A stretch of DNA of 64,000 nucleotides, taken from the NCBI GenBank assembly GCA_020726505.1, contig JAHLEZ010000041.1, positions 310,001 through 374,000 of the forward strand, given 5' to 3'. This DNA comes from Leptodontidium sp. MPI-SDFR-AT-0119. Taxonomy: Eukaryota; Ascomycota; Leotiomycetes; Helotiales; Leptodontidiaceae. The notes under the pieces are model-generated. The model worked only from the letters and a program-made list of their open reading frames with translations. It was not told the origin of the DNA and ran no database searches. Below, one piece after another: positions 1 to 11,660 of the stretch (its first letter is position 1; each line of letters starts with the position of its first letter). The position numbers and the translations under genes are program-made.

Positions 1-1004
1 TCCAATACATCCTCAATCGGATCCCACTCCATATCACTATCCTCCCCCTCCTCCTCCTCCATTTCACCTTTCTGCCTCCTCTCCTCCATCCTCTGCCTAT
101 AAACCATATCCAAATAAGCATCCTGTCTCCTAGCCTCCTCCTTCCTCTTAATATCCCTCATCCTCGACTCCGCAGCCTTCCAATGCCGTCTAAACATAGC
201 CGCCTCAGCCCTAACCCTCTTCCCCTCCTTCTCCTCCTTCCTACTCTCCCCCTCCTCATCCTGCACACCCCTAACCCACCCCCACCACTTCTCATCCTTA
301 TACACAACCTCTGCACTCCTCCTCTCCAGCCTCTCCAGGGCAGCAACAGTGCTACTCCGCATACCCTGGAGGTAGTCCAGGTATTTCGCGTGGCCGTAAT
401 CCATGTCCCAAGCATAGAAGCGGGAGTTGTGAAGTTTGCGGGCGCGGATTACGCGGTCGAGGAGTTGAAGTTTGAGGAAGAGGTGGGAGTGGACTTCGGT
501 GAGGAGGGGCAGGGAGGTTATGTCTTTGAAGGTGTATGTTGAGAGGCCCTTTTTGGTGTTGGAGAGGTAGGGGGGCGGGGTGGATATGAGGCGGTCGAGA
601 CGGGCGTTGCGGGATTTGTAACCGCGGTAGAGTCCTGAGTTTTGTGTAAGTAGGTATAGTTTCATGGAATTTTACACGATGCTAGGTAGCTTTTCCCATG
701 CGCGTCTTCCCACTAGATTTGGACTTGCATGTCCTTTGGCAACGCGGGGTTGAGAGCCAGACAGGCGACAGGCGACAAACGACAAACAACAGCCCCCTTT
801 GGGGGAAACGAGAAGTAAATAAAATATCGATGCCTCACCTTGACACTGCCTCGAATGAAAAGCACAAAACAAGCCATTGATCGAAGTAGCAACAGCCGTA
901 CACTGTTTCTCATCCGAGATATTGAGCGCTCGGCATATACCTCCCACTGCACCGTTGGCTCCTATCGCTGGAGTTGAGGTGGTGTTGGTGTTTTGTTTCT
1001 CCAT
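1..1004 (-). CDS. Conserved fungal hypothetical protein, Cys/His motif at N-terminus (3' end cut by window)
   Basis: I do not recognise a named family. Exon 1 runs 1004-839, an intron 838-635 (GTGAGG...CTCAG) follows, and exon 2 runs from 634 off the window edge with no stop. The N-terminal part carries C-R-A-L-N-I-S-D-E-K-Q-C, then F-C-A-F-H-S-R-Q-C, a CxxH/C spacing that could bind zinc. Across the splice site it continues into G-L-Y-R-G-Y-K-S-R-N-A-R-L-D, a block I recall from conserved fungal proteins of unknown function. The remainder is charged and helical, with a long Glu/Lys/Arg-rich coiled-coil-like tail. The joined frame is open for more than 260 codons, so a real gene is likely. 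The start is the first ATG, directly before a low-complexity Asn/Thr leader. Confidence 0.75.
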
Positions 1005-1932
1005 CTTTGTTATTGCTTCAGTTGTAGGGGCTTTCTGCTAGTCGGTCAATTAATCTGTCAGTCCGTCGAGCAAGAAAGCAAGAGAAGATCTCAATCTCAA
1101 GCTGAAGCTCAAGCTCGGGCTAATTAACAGCAAGGTCAACTTCAGGCCATGCACTATCCAAATAAACGAGTAAGCCAGGCTAACTCAGAACATGAGAATA
1201 TACTGTCCTGTGCGCCTTTGGTGGGGGAACTGAGGTGGGGAAGAGAACAAACAATTGCACCCAAATTGAGGGGAGGTGGGATGTTGAACTGAGGCGGTGA
1301 GAGGGATAGAGGGGTCAAAGTAAACTCAAAGCTAAAGACGCGGGTGCGTCTAGCGGTCCGGGTAGACGCGTCTCAAACGCGTCTAGGTGGATATAGACAG
1401 GACGAGAGGGATTACCATTGGGCAAGGAATTTACTTTTTCCAAGGTTGTTTTTGGCTTTGGCGTTGGCTTCGGCACTGGACTGCACTGGATTGGTTTGAG
1501 GGTGAAGCGAGCTGAGAAAAGGGGTAATGTAACGTAAGCCGAGTCGAACCGAAGGCTAGTTGAAAAGGAAAACAAACGAGAGAAGGAAGGGATATCGAAC
1601 GGAATCACATCAAGTCAGTCAGGTGCAGGCAACCCCACATAAATCATACATATTACTATACCCGCCTCTGCCTTTGAGCCTTTTCCAATGCGGGTGGACG
1701 GCTTTTGCTTGCTTGCTTCCCTGCTCTCTGATTTTCCTGGCAAGCAGCATCATCCTGCTGCTTTTGCTGTTGCTCACATCCCATGCCCATGTACGCCTTG
1801 CCTTCCTGGCCACCAAAAACATATGCACGCTAAGGACCCATTTCCTATTCCTGTTTGATCTCCCTAGAAATTCTCCCAAAGCGAAGTAGAGTGAAGGTAA
1901 CCTTTTCGAAAACAATGTACAGCCTCGAATCC
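1005..1932. other. Intergenic: upstream region of the hypothetical gene and 3' region of cet1
   Basis: No gene is supported here. The stretch holds two MluI-type boxes (listed separately) and low-complexity CAAGCT-like repeats near 1095-1120. The short open frames on both strands look random. Confidence 0.6.
1366..1382. promoter_or_regulatory. Pair of ACGCGT (MCB-like) boxes
   Basis: ACGCGT occurs at 1366-1371 and again at 1377-1382, 11 bp apart. They lie about 360 bp upstream of the minus-strand hypothetical gene that starts at 1004. In yeasts and other fungi ACGCGT is the MluI cell-cycle box bound by MBF (Mbp1/Swi6). Function here is inference, as the hexamer can also occur by chance. Confidence 0.35.
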
Positions 1933-4356
1933 TTATGATGGAGTAGCTCTCGACAGAACTCGCATGTTATCCAGGAAACCCTCCACCAGCGATATATACT
2001 CATTTGGCTCGCCTGCTGCGGCTTTCTGGCCCTGGTCTCTGACTGCTGCTGTCAACAATTCGATCTCGAGTTCGTGTTCCTTGGTATTCTGGATTGCGCC
2101 CTTTTGTCTATCCGTTAGTATGTGCTTCATCCACTCATTGCGGTAGGTGCCTACATTGACTGTGCTCTGTTGAGTAACTTGCGTCAAATCAATCTGGTAC
2201 ATTGACTGGGTATAGCTCAAGCGATCCTTGTTCCTGTCCGAAGCAGATTTCTCTCCTAGTTCTTGAACATCCCCATCAAAGCGCATTTCGAAATTGATGC
2301 TGATCCTGCAGTCCAGAGGTGTCATGGGGCTGTAGATGTCGAGATCAATAATACGAGCTTTGATGATCTTGGCCAGAGGTTCGCCGGTCTTTTGATCGTG
2401 AGTTACACGAACTTTGACGCCGTGTCGGGGGTTCAATTTCTCCCGGAGAGCAGGTGGGATAATACCATGCATTGATGGTGGGAGAGTGTAGAAACTATCG
2501 GCTTCTCTTGAATGCTTGTACTTGATCTCGACTCGATTCTTGGCTATTGCTTCCTGGTTATTGGGATGAGCTTGCCGAACTTGGGCGTTTAAGAAATCGT
2601 TCAGAAAGCGGTGTTGGGACTAAAACAAATCAGCAAGAGTACGTGACGAGAGAGACTGTAACCGTACCTCTGTCATAGAACTCTGGAATCCAACACGAGC
2701 ATTCTCCATAAGAACGCATTCAGTTTTTACTGGTATCCGGTAGCGTTCGTTTGTTTCCTTGTCGACTATATGACCCAGCTTGGCCTCAATTTCGATTTCC
2801 ACCCCTCTACTTGCCAACTCTCCCAAATCACCACGGGATACGACATTCAGGTAGAGGAAGTCTGCGACGATTTTCGTCATTTGTTCTACAGGCTTGGTAC
2901 CAGTGATAGTTTCCTCCCATTTTCCTAACAGCGCTGAAGCATGAGGCTTTCCATCTATTGGTGGAGCAGGTCGACCAGCTGGTTGGTTTCCATTTGTCTC
3001 TGGCTGAGCTGGAGATACATGAACTGGCTGTACTGCTAACGGTTGCTTTCCATTCATCTTGGTTGGCCCACGACCTGTAAGAACGCCTTTGTTCCGGATA
3101 CTCTGTGCCCAAATCGGAGGTTCGGTGTACCGTATTCGTTTCTTCGCAGGTTGTTGTGGCGATGTAGAGGCAATGCGGTGGTTCCCGTTGACCTGGGGTC
3201 TACTATCCATAGACTCCATACGACGTGGCTCTTCAACGGATACCTCACGATCATCCATCTTTCTCTTCCCTAAGTTGTAGTCCTTTTCGGATTGGGGAGT
3301 TGTGATTTCCCCCCGTGGTTGGCTCGGCAGACGAGTCTTTGGGCTCACGCTAACACTTCTCTCTCTTTCACTTTGTGACCTTCTTTGTTGCTGTTCACTA
3401 ATAGAAGTTCTTTGGGAGTCGTAACCGCTTGGAGTACTTGGTTGTCTTTGTATCGAAGGGGGCGCAGGGGGTTTGGGCGACGATTGTGGGTATTGTGGGA
3501 AAGGATTGGGAGGTATGCTGCGTTGTGAATACGGACTTGAAGGTTGTGGAAAGGCTCCAGAAGATTGTCGTTGTATTAAAGGAGGGCCGAGGGGTGTTCC
3601 AGGTTGAGACTGCTGGGATGGCTGACGGTGGTGCTGAGGGATTTGCGAAGAAGGATACTGGTTGGCAGAGACGGGGCTATCCTGTTGGAATTGACCGAAA
3701 TGCTGCTGATGCTGGCTACTGGCAGATGTGGGCGTGGATGAGTGGGATGAGACAGATCTTTGGTGCTGGTTTGGAGGTTGTTGTAGCTGTTGCTGGTGAT
3801 GCTGTTGAAGATATGGATGGGGAGCTCCTGGTATACCAACGGGGGGAGTCTGCGGTGAAGGAGAGGGTTGAGTGAATGAGTTTTGGTGGTGAAGGCGTGG
3901 AGATTGATTGGGCTGGGAGTAGCTGTCTCTTTGTTGGAGGTGAGGTGGATAGGGATGGTGCTGGGCAGGGCTTTGAGGAGTTTGATGAGACTGAGGGAAA
4001 GGGTACTGGCTATTCGAGGATGACGGCGTATGTTGATAGGGAGATTGGGCAGAAAAGGACCTGGCAGGGGATCGCAAGTCATTGTGAGGTGGAGCTTGAA
4101 TGGGCGGCGGCTGAGGTCGTCCGTGGTAGCTCTGTTGATATTGAGTCGGTGAAGCATATGATACTGATCCACCAGCACTGGCACTGGGGGGTGCACCGTA
4201 GTCCTGTGATGGGTGTTTGCCCGGCGAGGGTTGTGGAGGATGGCTATACTCTCGAAAGCTCTGCGGAGGATGTGTTTGTACAGGAGTCACAGGCGCAGGA
4301 GCAGCTTGCTTGGAGCTGTCACCGCCATCTGTGTTGATGATCGAACGGAGGTCCAT
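1933..4356 (-). CDS. cet1: mRNA-capping enzyme subunit beta (RNA 5'-triphosphatase)
   Basis: Removes the gamma-phosphate from the 5' end of nascent pre-mRNA, the first step of cap formation in the nucleus. It belongs to the fungal triphosphate-tunnel metalloenzymes, where acidic residues inside a beta barrel bind the metal. Exon 1 is 4356-2668, the intron 2667-2620 (48 bp), exon 2 2619-1933; 791 residues. The first 450 or so residues are Pro/Gln/Ser-rich and probably disordered. The catalytic domain follows: motif A with alternating Glu (V-E-I-E-I-E-A-K-L-G), the K-Y-K-H-S-R strand after the intron, and motif C (H-E-L-E-I-E-L-L) near the C-terminus. The start is the ATG of M-D-L-R-S-I-I-N-T-D; an in-frame ATG 75 bp upstream begins a low-complexity run from a GACCA repeat and looks non-coding. 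Divergent from rpn2. Confidence 0.93.
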
Positions 4357-5469
4357 GTTTGCGATTCGGTCTCCAGCAACTGACCAGCCAGACCAGACCA
4401 GACCAGACCAGACCCAACAGGCCACACCCAACCAAGCGCGCCCTACCTGCCTACGGCGAGGCTATTGAAGACTCGAGATACTCAACGGCGCGGGCGGTCA
4501 TCTGATATTGATCGCGGTCCAGTGCAGTCTGCGTGGCGGGCTTCGAACGATAGGCTTCTGTTGCTGGCGCAAAGCGCAAACGGGGGGGGGTTCGAGACAA
4601 AGGATCCAGGACACGACAACACACGACCGGGCAGTGAGCAGCGGGGACAGCGGGCACGAGAAAAGCGTCGCAGACTCCGTAGGATATCGTAGTAGCAATT
4701 GGACGGGGCTACGTACACATGAAGGCGGCTCTGATGGCGGTGGGAGAGGTATGAAGGGCAGGGCAGAGAGAGGGGAGGCTCACGGTGAGATGTGGTGGTA
4801 GACAGGATATGTACCAGACCTCCCATACATTTTATCTTGGCAGCTACTTACCTACCTTACTGAACGAACACCCACGCTGCACCTCCTTAAAAGATACCTA
4901 GGCTGTTGCTAGCTAGAATAGGCATTGATAGACTTTGGATATGCAGCAGACACGTGAAGGCTGAGATGGGTATGCGCCATGAGTGAAGGGCTATTAAATG
5001 AAGCTATACAAAATAGCTTCCTCTGCCAGAAGAAAAACATCAACACCACCAAAAGCTTCCTATTCGGCGATTCCAACCAAACAAACCAATTCTTTTTGGT
5101 GGGTGGGTGACTGGACTCAGAACCTGAGGCACCAAGGCACCAAGGCTCGACCAGCAAGCAAACCGAAGGGAGGATGGCAGGATGGAACCTTAGGTAAGGA
5201 AGCCAGTCTCAACTAGGACTAGCCTACTTTGCTGGCGCCAAGCCTTCCATCGGCAGCAGCGACGTGACGAAGCCGAGCTGTGCCTGGCCTGGCTTGGCCT
5301 GGCGAAGAGCTGCTGCTGTTGCTGCTGAGTCGTGGTCGTGAAATCAACATCTATTTCCTTCTCCAAACAAACCCAACACCCACTACCTCAACCCTCCATC
5401 TCCGTGCATCTCCCATCAACAGATTCCTTCCTCTTACAATATTCTGTTCTCTAGAATACACCTTTCATC
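4357..5469. other. Divergent promoter region between cet1 and rpn2
   Basis: About 1.1 kb separates the two start codons. It holds a GACCA tandem repeat near 4390-4412 (cet1 leader), a run of G near 4581, and a TGGCC/TTGGCC repeat at about 5283-5303 before rpn2. I see no coding sequence; the open frames on both strands are low-complexity. Confidence 0.6.
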
Positions 5470-8400
5470 ATGCCCGGCTTGACCTCAGCGTCCGGAGTCT
5501 TGGGCTTCCTGTCTGATGAGGAGCCCGAGCTCAAGGTCTTCGCGCTGCAGACCTTGAATGATGACATCGATACGCTCTGGACAGAGGTAGCAGGCTCTAT
5601 CGGTCAAATGTGAGTATTGCCAGCTATAATAAGATTCTGAAAGCTATCTCTGGAGCCTCACTAACTCGCCCCTTCAGTGAGGCCCTCTACGAAGATGAAT
5701 CCTTCCCCGAACGACAACTGGCGTCTTTGGTCCTGGCCAAGGTCTACTATCATCTACAATCCTACAATGAGAGCATGACCTTCGCTCTCGGTGCTGGCGA
5801 TCTTTTCAAGCTGGATAACGAGGGCGAATTCGAGGATGAAATCATCTCTAGATGTGTAGAAACCTATATCAGCATAACAGCTGCGAAGCACTCTGCTCCC
5901 CAAGCATCTGCGAAGTCTGGATCCCTCCCTACTCTGGCAACGTCCTTTGTAGGTGGTGGAAACGATACCTCTGCTGCCGGCCTAACCTCGCCGACTACGC
6001 CGTTCTCGCAGGCCACTCTACCTTCGAAGTCCCTTCTTTCACGAGCCCCGACCGAAAACCTGTTAGAGCCGTCAGGGCCAGATGGGGCCGATTTTGTCCC
6101 AGATCGCCAAACACAAACTGCGCTGCAGAAGGTCATCGAGAGATTATTTGAAAGCTGCATGCGAGATGGGAGATACAGACAAGTTGTTGGCATCGCTGTG
6201 GAGGCCCAGAATCTGGAGGTTCTGGGTAGAGTGATCAAGCGAGCCAGTGATGATGAAAAGAAGTCGCGGGGAAAGCAGGTGGAAGGAAGCCCAGGGCCAA
6301 CGGAAGAACTGATGGAGTATGTTCTGGATATCTGCATGGGCGTTGTGCAAGAACGGAGCTTGCGAACGGAGATCTTGAAGTTGATCCTGGATCTGCTGAG
6401 CGATATCCCAACACCCGATTACTTCTCAATTGCCAAGTGTGCTGTCTATCTGGACCAGGACGAGGAGGTCTCCTCGATGCTGAAGAAGTTGGTGGTAAGT
6501 ATCTTGCAGACAGGATCAACTAGCAGGGACTGACTTTCACAGGCACTTGATGACCAAACATCAACCGCGGTCGCATACCAAATCGCATTCGACCTGTATG
6601 ACAACGGAACACAAGAATTTCTTGCCAAGGTCATCAAGTCACTTCCTGAACCGCCGGCTCCGGAGAGTGAAAATCGTGAGTTCGAATGGTCTCCAAATTT
6701 GGGCCCAAACTGACATTACTAGCAACCGAATCCGACCAACTTCTTGGGGAATTGAATGATCGCGCAGGCGCACCTGCTCCAGACTCCGATACAACCACTG
6801 ATAAGGAGTACGAAACATACAATCGGATACGCACAATCCTGGATGGTAGCGAAACCATCCGATTGAACCTCGAATTCCTCTACCGAAACAACCATACCGA
6901 CTTGAGCATCCTGAATAAGGTTAGAGACAGCTTGGAGGGCCGAAACTCGATCTTCCACACTGCCGTTACTTTCTGCAATGCATTTATGAACCAGGGAACA
7001 ACCAACGATAAGTTCTTCCGGGATAACTTGGAGTGGCTTGGAAAGGCAGTAAACTGGTCAAAATTCTCAGCAACGGCAGCCTTAGGTGTTATCCACCGCG
7101 GAAACCTGTCTCAATGCAGAAAACTCTTGGAGCCGTATCTGCCACGGGCTAACGCAATTGGTGGTTCAATCTTCAGCCAAGGTGGTGCTCTTTACGCATA
7201 TGGATTAATCTACGCCAACCATGGAACCGAAGCTCTCGATTACCTAAAGAAGCAGTTTACCGACGCGACCGAGGAGGTGATTCAACATGGTGGTGCATTG
7301 GGTCTAGGTATTGCAGGAATGGCCACTGGATCCGACGAGATTTACGAAAGTCTCAAGAATGTCCTCTATACAGACTCTGCTCTCAACGGTGAGGCCGTAG
7401 GTCTCGCCATGGGTCTCATTATGTTGGGTACCGGCAACATCAAGGCATTGGAAGATATGATCGGCTACGCACACGATACCCAGCATGAGAAGATTGTTCG
7501 TGGTCTCGCTCTTGGAATGGCCCTTATCATGTATGGCCGACAAGAAGGTGCCGATGAACTGATTGAGGGTCTATTGAACGATCCCGACCCAACTCTCAGA
7601 TATGGTGGCATCATGACCGTTGCTCTGGCCTACTGTGGTACTGGAAGCAACAAGGCTGTCCGAAAGCTTCTTCACGTTGCAGTCAGCGATGTGAACGATG
7701 ATGTTCGAAGAATCGCAGTCATGAGCTTGGGTTTCATCCTCTTCCGCAAGCCTGGCAGCGTTCCCCGCATGGTTGAGCTGTTGTCGGAATCCTACAATCC
7801 CCATGTTCGTTATGGTGCTGCTATGGCTTTGGGTATCTCTTGCGCAGGAACTGGTCTGGCTGAAGCAATTGATCTGCTCGAGCCTATGGTCAAGGATCCA
7901 ACAGACTTTGTTCGTCAAGGTGCTCTGATTTCGCTCGCCATGATCATGGTTCAGCAAAACGAGGTCATGAACCCCAAGGTTGCCGAGATCCGCAAGACTT
8001 TGAAGAAGATTGTTGGTGACCGTCACGAGGATGCCATGACCAAATTCGGTTGTGCATTGGCTTTGGGTATTATTGATGCTGGTGGACGCAACTGCACCAT
8101 TGGGTTACAAACACAAACCGGAAACCTTAACATGGCTGGTATTGTCGGTATGGCCGTCTTCACTCAATACTGGTACTGGTTCCCATTCACCCATTTCTTG
8201 TCCTTGAGCTTTACTCCAACATCCATGATTGGTCTCAATGACAACCTCGACATGCCAGCATTTGAATTCCACAGCGCAACACGTCCAAGCTTGTTTGATT
8301 ATCCACCTGAGCAAGAAGTCAAGACTGATGAGGCACCTACCCTCATCGCCACCGCTGTTCTCTCTACTACGGCTCAAGCCAAGAGACGTGCGCAGAAGAA

Positions 8401-9033
8401 GGAGCGTGCTCAACGTCGCGAGAGTATGGACATTGATCAAACACCCACCACACCCAAGATCAGCGCACCTGCAGGTGACAAGATGGATGTGGATGATGAG
8501 ACCAAGGACAAGGATGGCAAGTCAGAAGAGAAGAAGGATGAGAACGAGAAGGATGCCTCTCCAGCTGAGATTGCCAAGAAGAAGCTTGAGAAGGAGAAGG
8601 TCGGCTATGAATTGCAGAACATGTCCAGGGTTCTTCCGGCCCAACTCAAGTTCATCAGTTTCCCAGCTGGCCGTTACAAGCCAGTCAAGAAGGTTAGTTT
8701 TCCCATTTCCGGATGATGAAACATTGCTAACAAACCCAGCCAACTGGAGGAGTAATCCTAATGATCGACACCAAGCCGGACGAGGAGATTGTCCTCATCG
8801 AAGAGAAGCTCAAGAAAGCCACGATCGAGAAGGCGGCCGCGCCCACAACCCTCGAAGACATGCGCACGGAGTCCTTCAACCTTCGCCGTCAAGCGGACGC
8901 TGCGGGTGAAGCATCTGGAGCCGCGGCGGCCGCGGGCGTCTTGACTGCTGTTGATGAGGACGAGGAGGGTGCTGAAGAGGCTGAGGTCCCGAGGGACTTT
9001 GAATACTTCACTGATAATGAGGATGAGTTGTAG
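5470..9033 (+). CDS. rpn2: 26S proteasome regulatory subunit Rpn2 (PSMD1)
   Basis: Scaffold of the 19S regulatory particle base: a toroid of proteasome/cyclosome repeats that organises ubiquitin receptors and lid contacts. Exons are 5470-5609, 5678-6494, 6543-6675, 6723-8692 and 8740-9033, with introns of 68, 48, 47 and 47 bp; they sum to 1117 residues, the usual Rpn2 size. The N-terminal helical part begins M-P-G-L-T-S-A-S-G-V-L-G-F-L. The middle shows repeated G-(A/G)-(A/G)-x-x-L-G-(L/I)-x-x-(A/G) units, such as H-G-G-A-L-G-L-G-I-A-G and R-Y-G-A-A-M-A-L-G-I-S. A Lys/Glu-rich stretch lies around residues 870-970, and the C-terminus has the conserved V-I-L-M-I-D-T-K-P block in the last exon. 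Every splice junction keeps the family sequence continuous. Confidence 0.96.
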
Positions 9034-10567
9034 ATGAACGAATGGAAGTGGATTGGAGGGAAGGTGGGATTGGGGGAGGAGATGATTGTAATTTTATATC
9101 ACCGGATGCGTCAAGCTATGGTGGAGTGGTAGAGGTGAGATAGTGAGGGTGGGTTTTAGATGTATAACAGCGAATTGAGCATTTAGGTGCTTCATGCACT
9201 TTCTCGTCTTGGTTTCGGAACATACCCAGTCCCAAGTCCCAGGTGCTTAAGATTTTGGTCCTGTGATATTGTGATCTGAATGAAATCTCTGTCCTTTTCG
9301 ATGCCATACTACTCTACTCACCCATCTCGTCACATCTCATCCAAACCAATACCATGCCAACTAATCCTCCCTCCCCTCACTTTCTCCATCTCCATCCCTC
9401 TCCTTTCCCCTCTTTCCTTCCCACATATCATTCAATCCTTCATCTTCCCAGGGAATACAATACAGAATAAAATATATGCTCATCTTCACGGCCGCTCGCG
9501 CCAGCCATCCTCCTTGTAAAGCACCCACAACACATGGCAATTTTCTTTTTTTTTCTTTTTCTTTTTCTTATTCCTAGGTGCGATATCGGCGTGAATTGAG
9601 TTTGTTTTAATTTTATTCCTTGTTTGAGGACCGTCTGATTTTTAGGTTGGGGATTTGGGATGAAATGAGGGATGCAAGAGGGGACGAGTCGGGGGACTGG
9701 GAGCCATGGGAATACGTAGCTTGGTTTTTCGACTTCTTAACTCATCAGTTACAAAACAAAGGAACAAAGAGAAAAGGGAGGAAGAAAAAGAAAAGAAAAA
9801 GAGAGGCGGAAGGGTTCAGTGTGATAGATACGTAAATAGTAAACTCGGATACTTCTAGCTGAATTTGATCTGTTTTGATCTGTTCTGACAACTCGGAATT
9901 CTAATAAGGATTAATGACGAAGCACATACCGGTATTGTATGTACTCGTAGGCTAGCAGCTAGAGCCAATAAATGAACTATGGGAGTAGGTACATATTTTT
10001 TCTGCTCGTTGGCATTGGTGGGGAAAGGCTCATCTCTACTTACCTACCTACCTACTTAGATTTCCAATTTGTGTCCAGAAAACGGGGATTACCTTCTCCT
10101 TTCCCTTTGACCAATTGGATAACTAGTAGAGTACCTTAGAAGTCGACACAGTAGCTTATCTATGAGGCTGACGCCACGCAGCTGTCAAACCACATTGTCG
10201 AATTTAGGACTTCTCCGCTAGACTGCTTCAGCTCATGCATGCAGGTAGGTAAGGTATGTATGTATGCAGAATGCAGATATGCATGTATCATGGATCCCAT
10301 TCCTGAAGAGGAAGGAAAGGCGTCCAGAGATCTCTCTGGTAGGCAGTGGAGTGGCGGGGGACAGGGAAGAAGCCAGGAGGAGATAAGAGTTCCTGGGTGA
10401 GCTTTGAGCTTTGAGCTTTGATGTTGATGCTGATGCTGATATCGATCTTTTGGTTAGTAGGCGAGAGTTGAAATGAGTGATGTATCGATAATGAACAGTC
10501 CTCTCTTCTTAATACTCTTTCTTATATAAGTTTCTCTTCCGTGTCGTTCTAACGGAAAAAGTGAAAA

Positions 10568-10586
10568 AACGGAACTAAGTTCCGTT
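10568..10586. repeat. Short perfect inverted repeat
   Basis: Arms AACGGAAC and GTTCCGTT, 8 bp each, flank a TAA spacer. A further AACGGAA copy lies at about 10551, and ATAACACG is repeated just downstream (about 10590 and 10604). It could be a transposon-end relic or a protein-binding palindrome; nothing in the sequence decides. Confidence 0.5.
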
Positions 10587-10699
10587 CCATAACACGCATT
10601 TTATAACACGATTTCAACATCGTCCGTCCCATAGATCAGCCCAGACAACTTACCACTATCTCACCCAGACAGATAAGATAGATAGATCAACCTCATCCT

Positions 10700-10720
10700 G
10701 TCGTCGTCGTCGTCGTCGTC
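10700..10720. repeat. (GTC)7 microsatellite
   Basis: Seven perfect GTC units in non-coding DNA, preceded by GATA-type short repeats. Confidence 0.9.
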
Positions 10721-11660
10721 TTCTCACTCCACTACTTCTAAAAGACGGGAAATCCGAAACCCCGCTCATATTTAATGTAAGCGGACCAATGATATACAAT
10801 CTCGCCTGCAACAGCCCACTTTGTTTATCTCCCTGTCCCTCGCCTCGCATCACTTCTCAGCTTTACCTACTGAACTTTGTAGGGATGAGGCCGTTCGTTT
10901 GTTCATATCTAGCTATTTACAATGGCTCGGAATGGGTCCTTGGTTTCGTTTGTATCAAGCTATTAGACGGCCTAGGCGGTCAACGGAGCTGGCCTAGCTG
11001 AGATTGTTGAACAGTTCATGCCCATGCCAGTGGTATCGGTATCTCTTCAACCTCCATATATCTCGATACAATTGGCTTCCAGAATTTATCTTACTAGGAT
11101 AAGAGAGAAAGCTGCAAATCATCCTTGCCTCGTATGCATTTTTGCCTTTTCGATCGTTCTGGCCAGGGCTGTCTGTTTGTCTGTCCACTGCAGTTCGTTC
11201 GTTGCACAAAGACCGGTATGCACTACATTGCAGGGTAGTACCGCATCGAGCAGGGTCTCGGCGTTCTCCAGGGTCCTGAGGAACTGGGATAGGTACAATA
11301 CGATGCCCGATGGATGCGGAGCTCTTACTACGTACAGGCCGTAATAAAAGTTAAATCGGCCCACATAAAGTCAGAATTTCTGGGTGGCCTGACCAATCAC
11401 CTGGTTAAGATACCTGATCCTGCTTTTTAATTGGGTCCATCACTTAACATTTATTTATCCCTGTACGAAGTATCTTTCTTATCACTTTCCTACCTACAGG
11501 ACTTGCGTTTCCGTCTATCTCGGTGTTTGTATATGTAGGTAGCTCTCCCCTGCTTTTCCCTCTCTTTCTTCTCCTCTCCTCGTCAAGGACCCCCCCCCCC
11601 CCTCATCCTTCAAGCTTGAAACCAAGTACAATCCGTACTCTCAAGCCCAGCCAACTCGCC

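Larger units (their letters stand above)
9034..11660. other. Long intergenic region (2.6 kb)
   Basis: No coding gene or tRNA is supported. It contains pyrimidine-rich DNA (9290-9440), purine-rich DNA (9765-9815), TACC/TAGG microsatellite-like runs (about 10040-10060 and 10240-10275), GCTTTGA triplets (about 10398-10420), a short inverted repeat and a GTC repeat (both listed separately). A 13-base C run at 11590-11602 lies in the probable leader of the permease. An unannotated non-coding RNA cannot be excluded. Confidence 0.55.

Noticed and set aside
183..542. Plus-strand open frame of 119 codons
   Set aside because: It is antisense to the second exon of the minus-strand hypothetical gene; its Pro/Leu and Glu/Val runs mirror the low-complexity coding strand.
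3429..4337. Plus-strand open frames of about 150 codons each
   Set aside because: They lie antisense to the Gln/Pro-rich part of cet1, where such repeats keep several frames open.
8229..8909. 226-codon plus-strand frame, very Arg/Ser-rich
   Set aside because: Out-of-frame reading of the rpn2 Lys/Glu-rich region and last intron.
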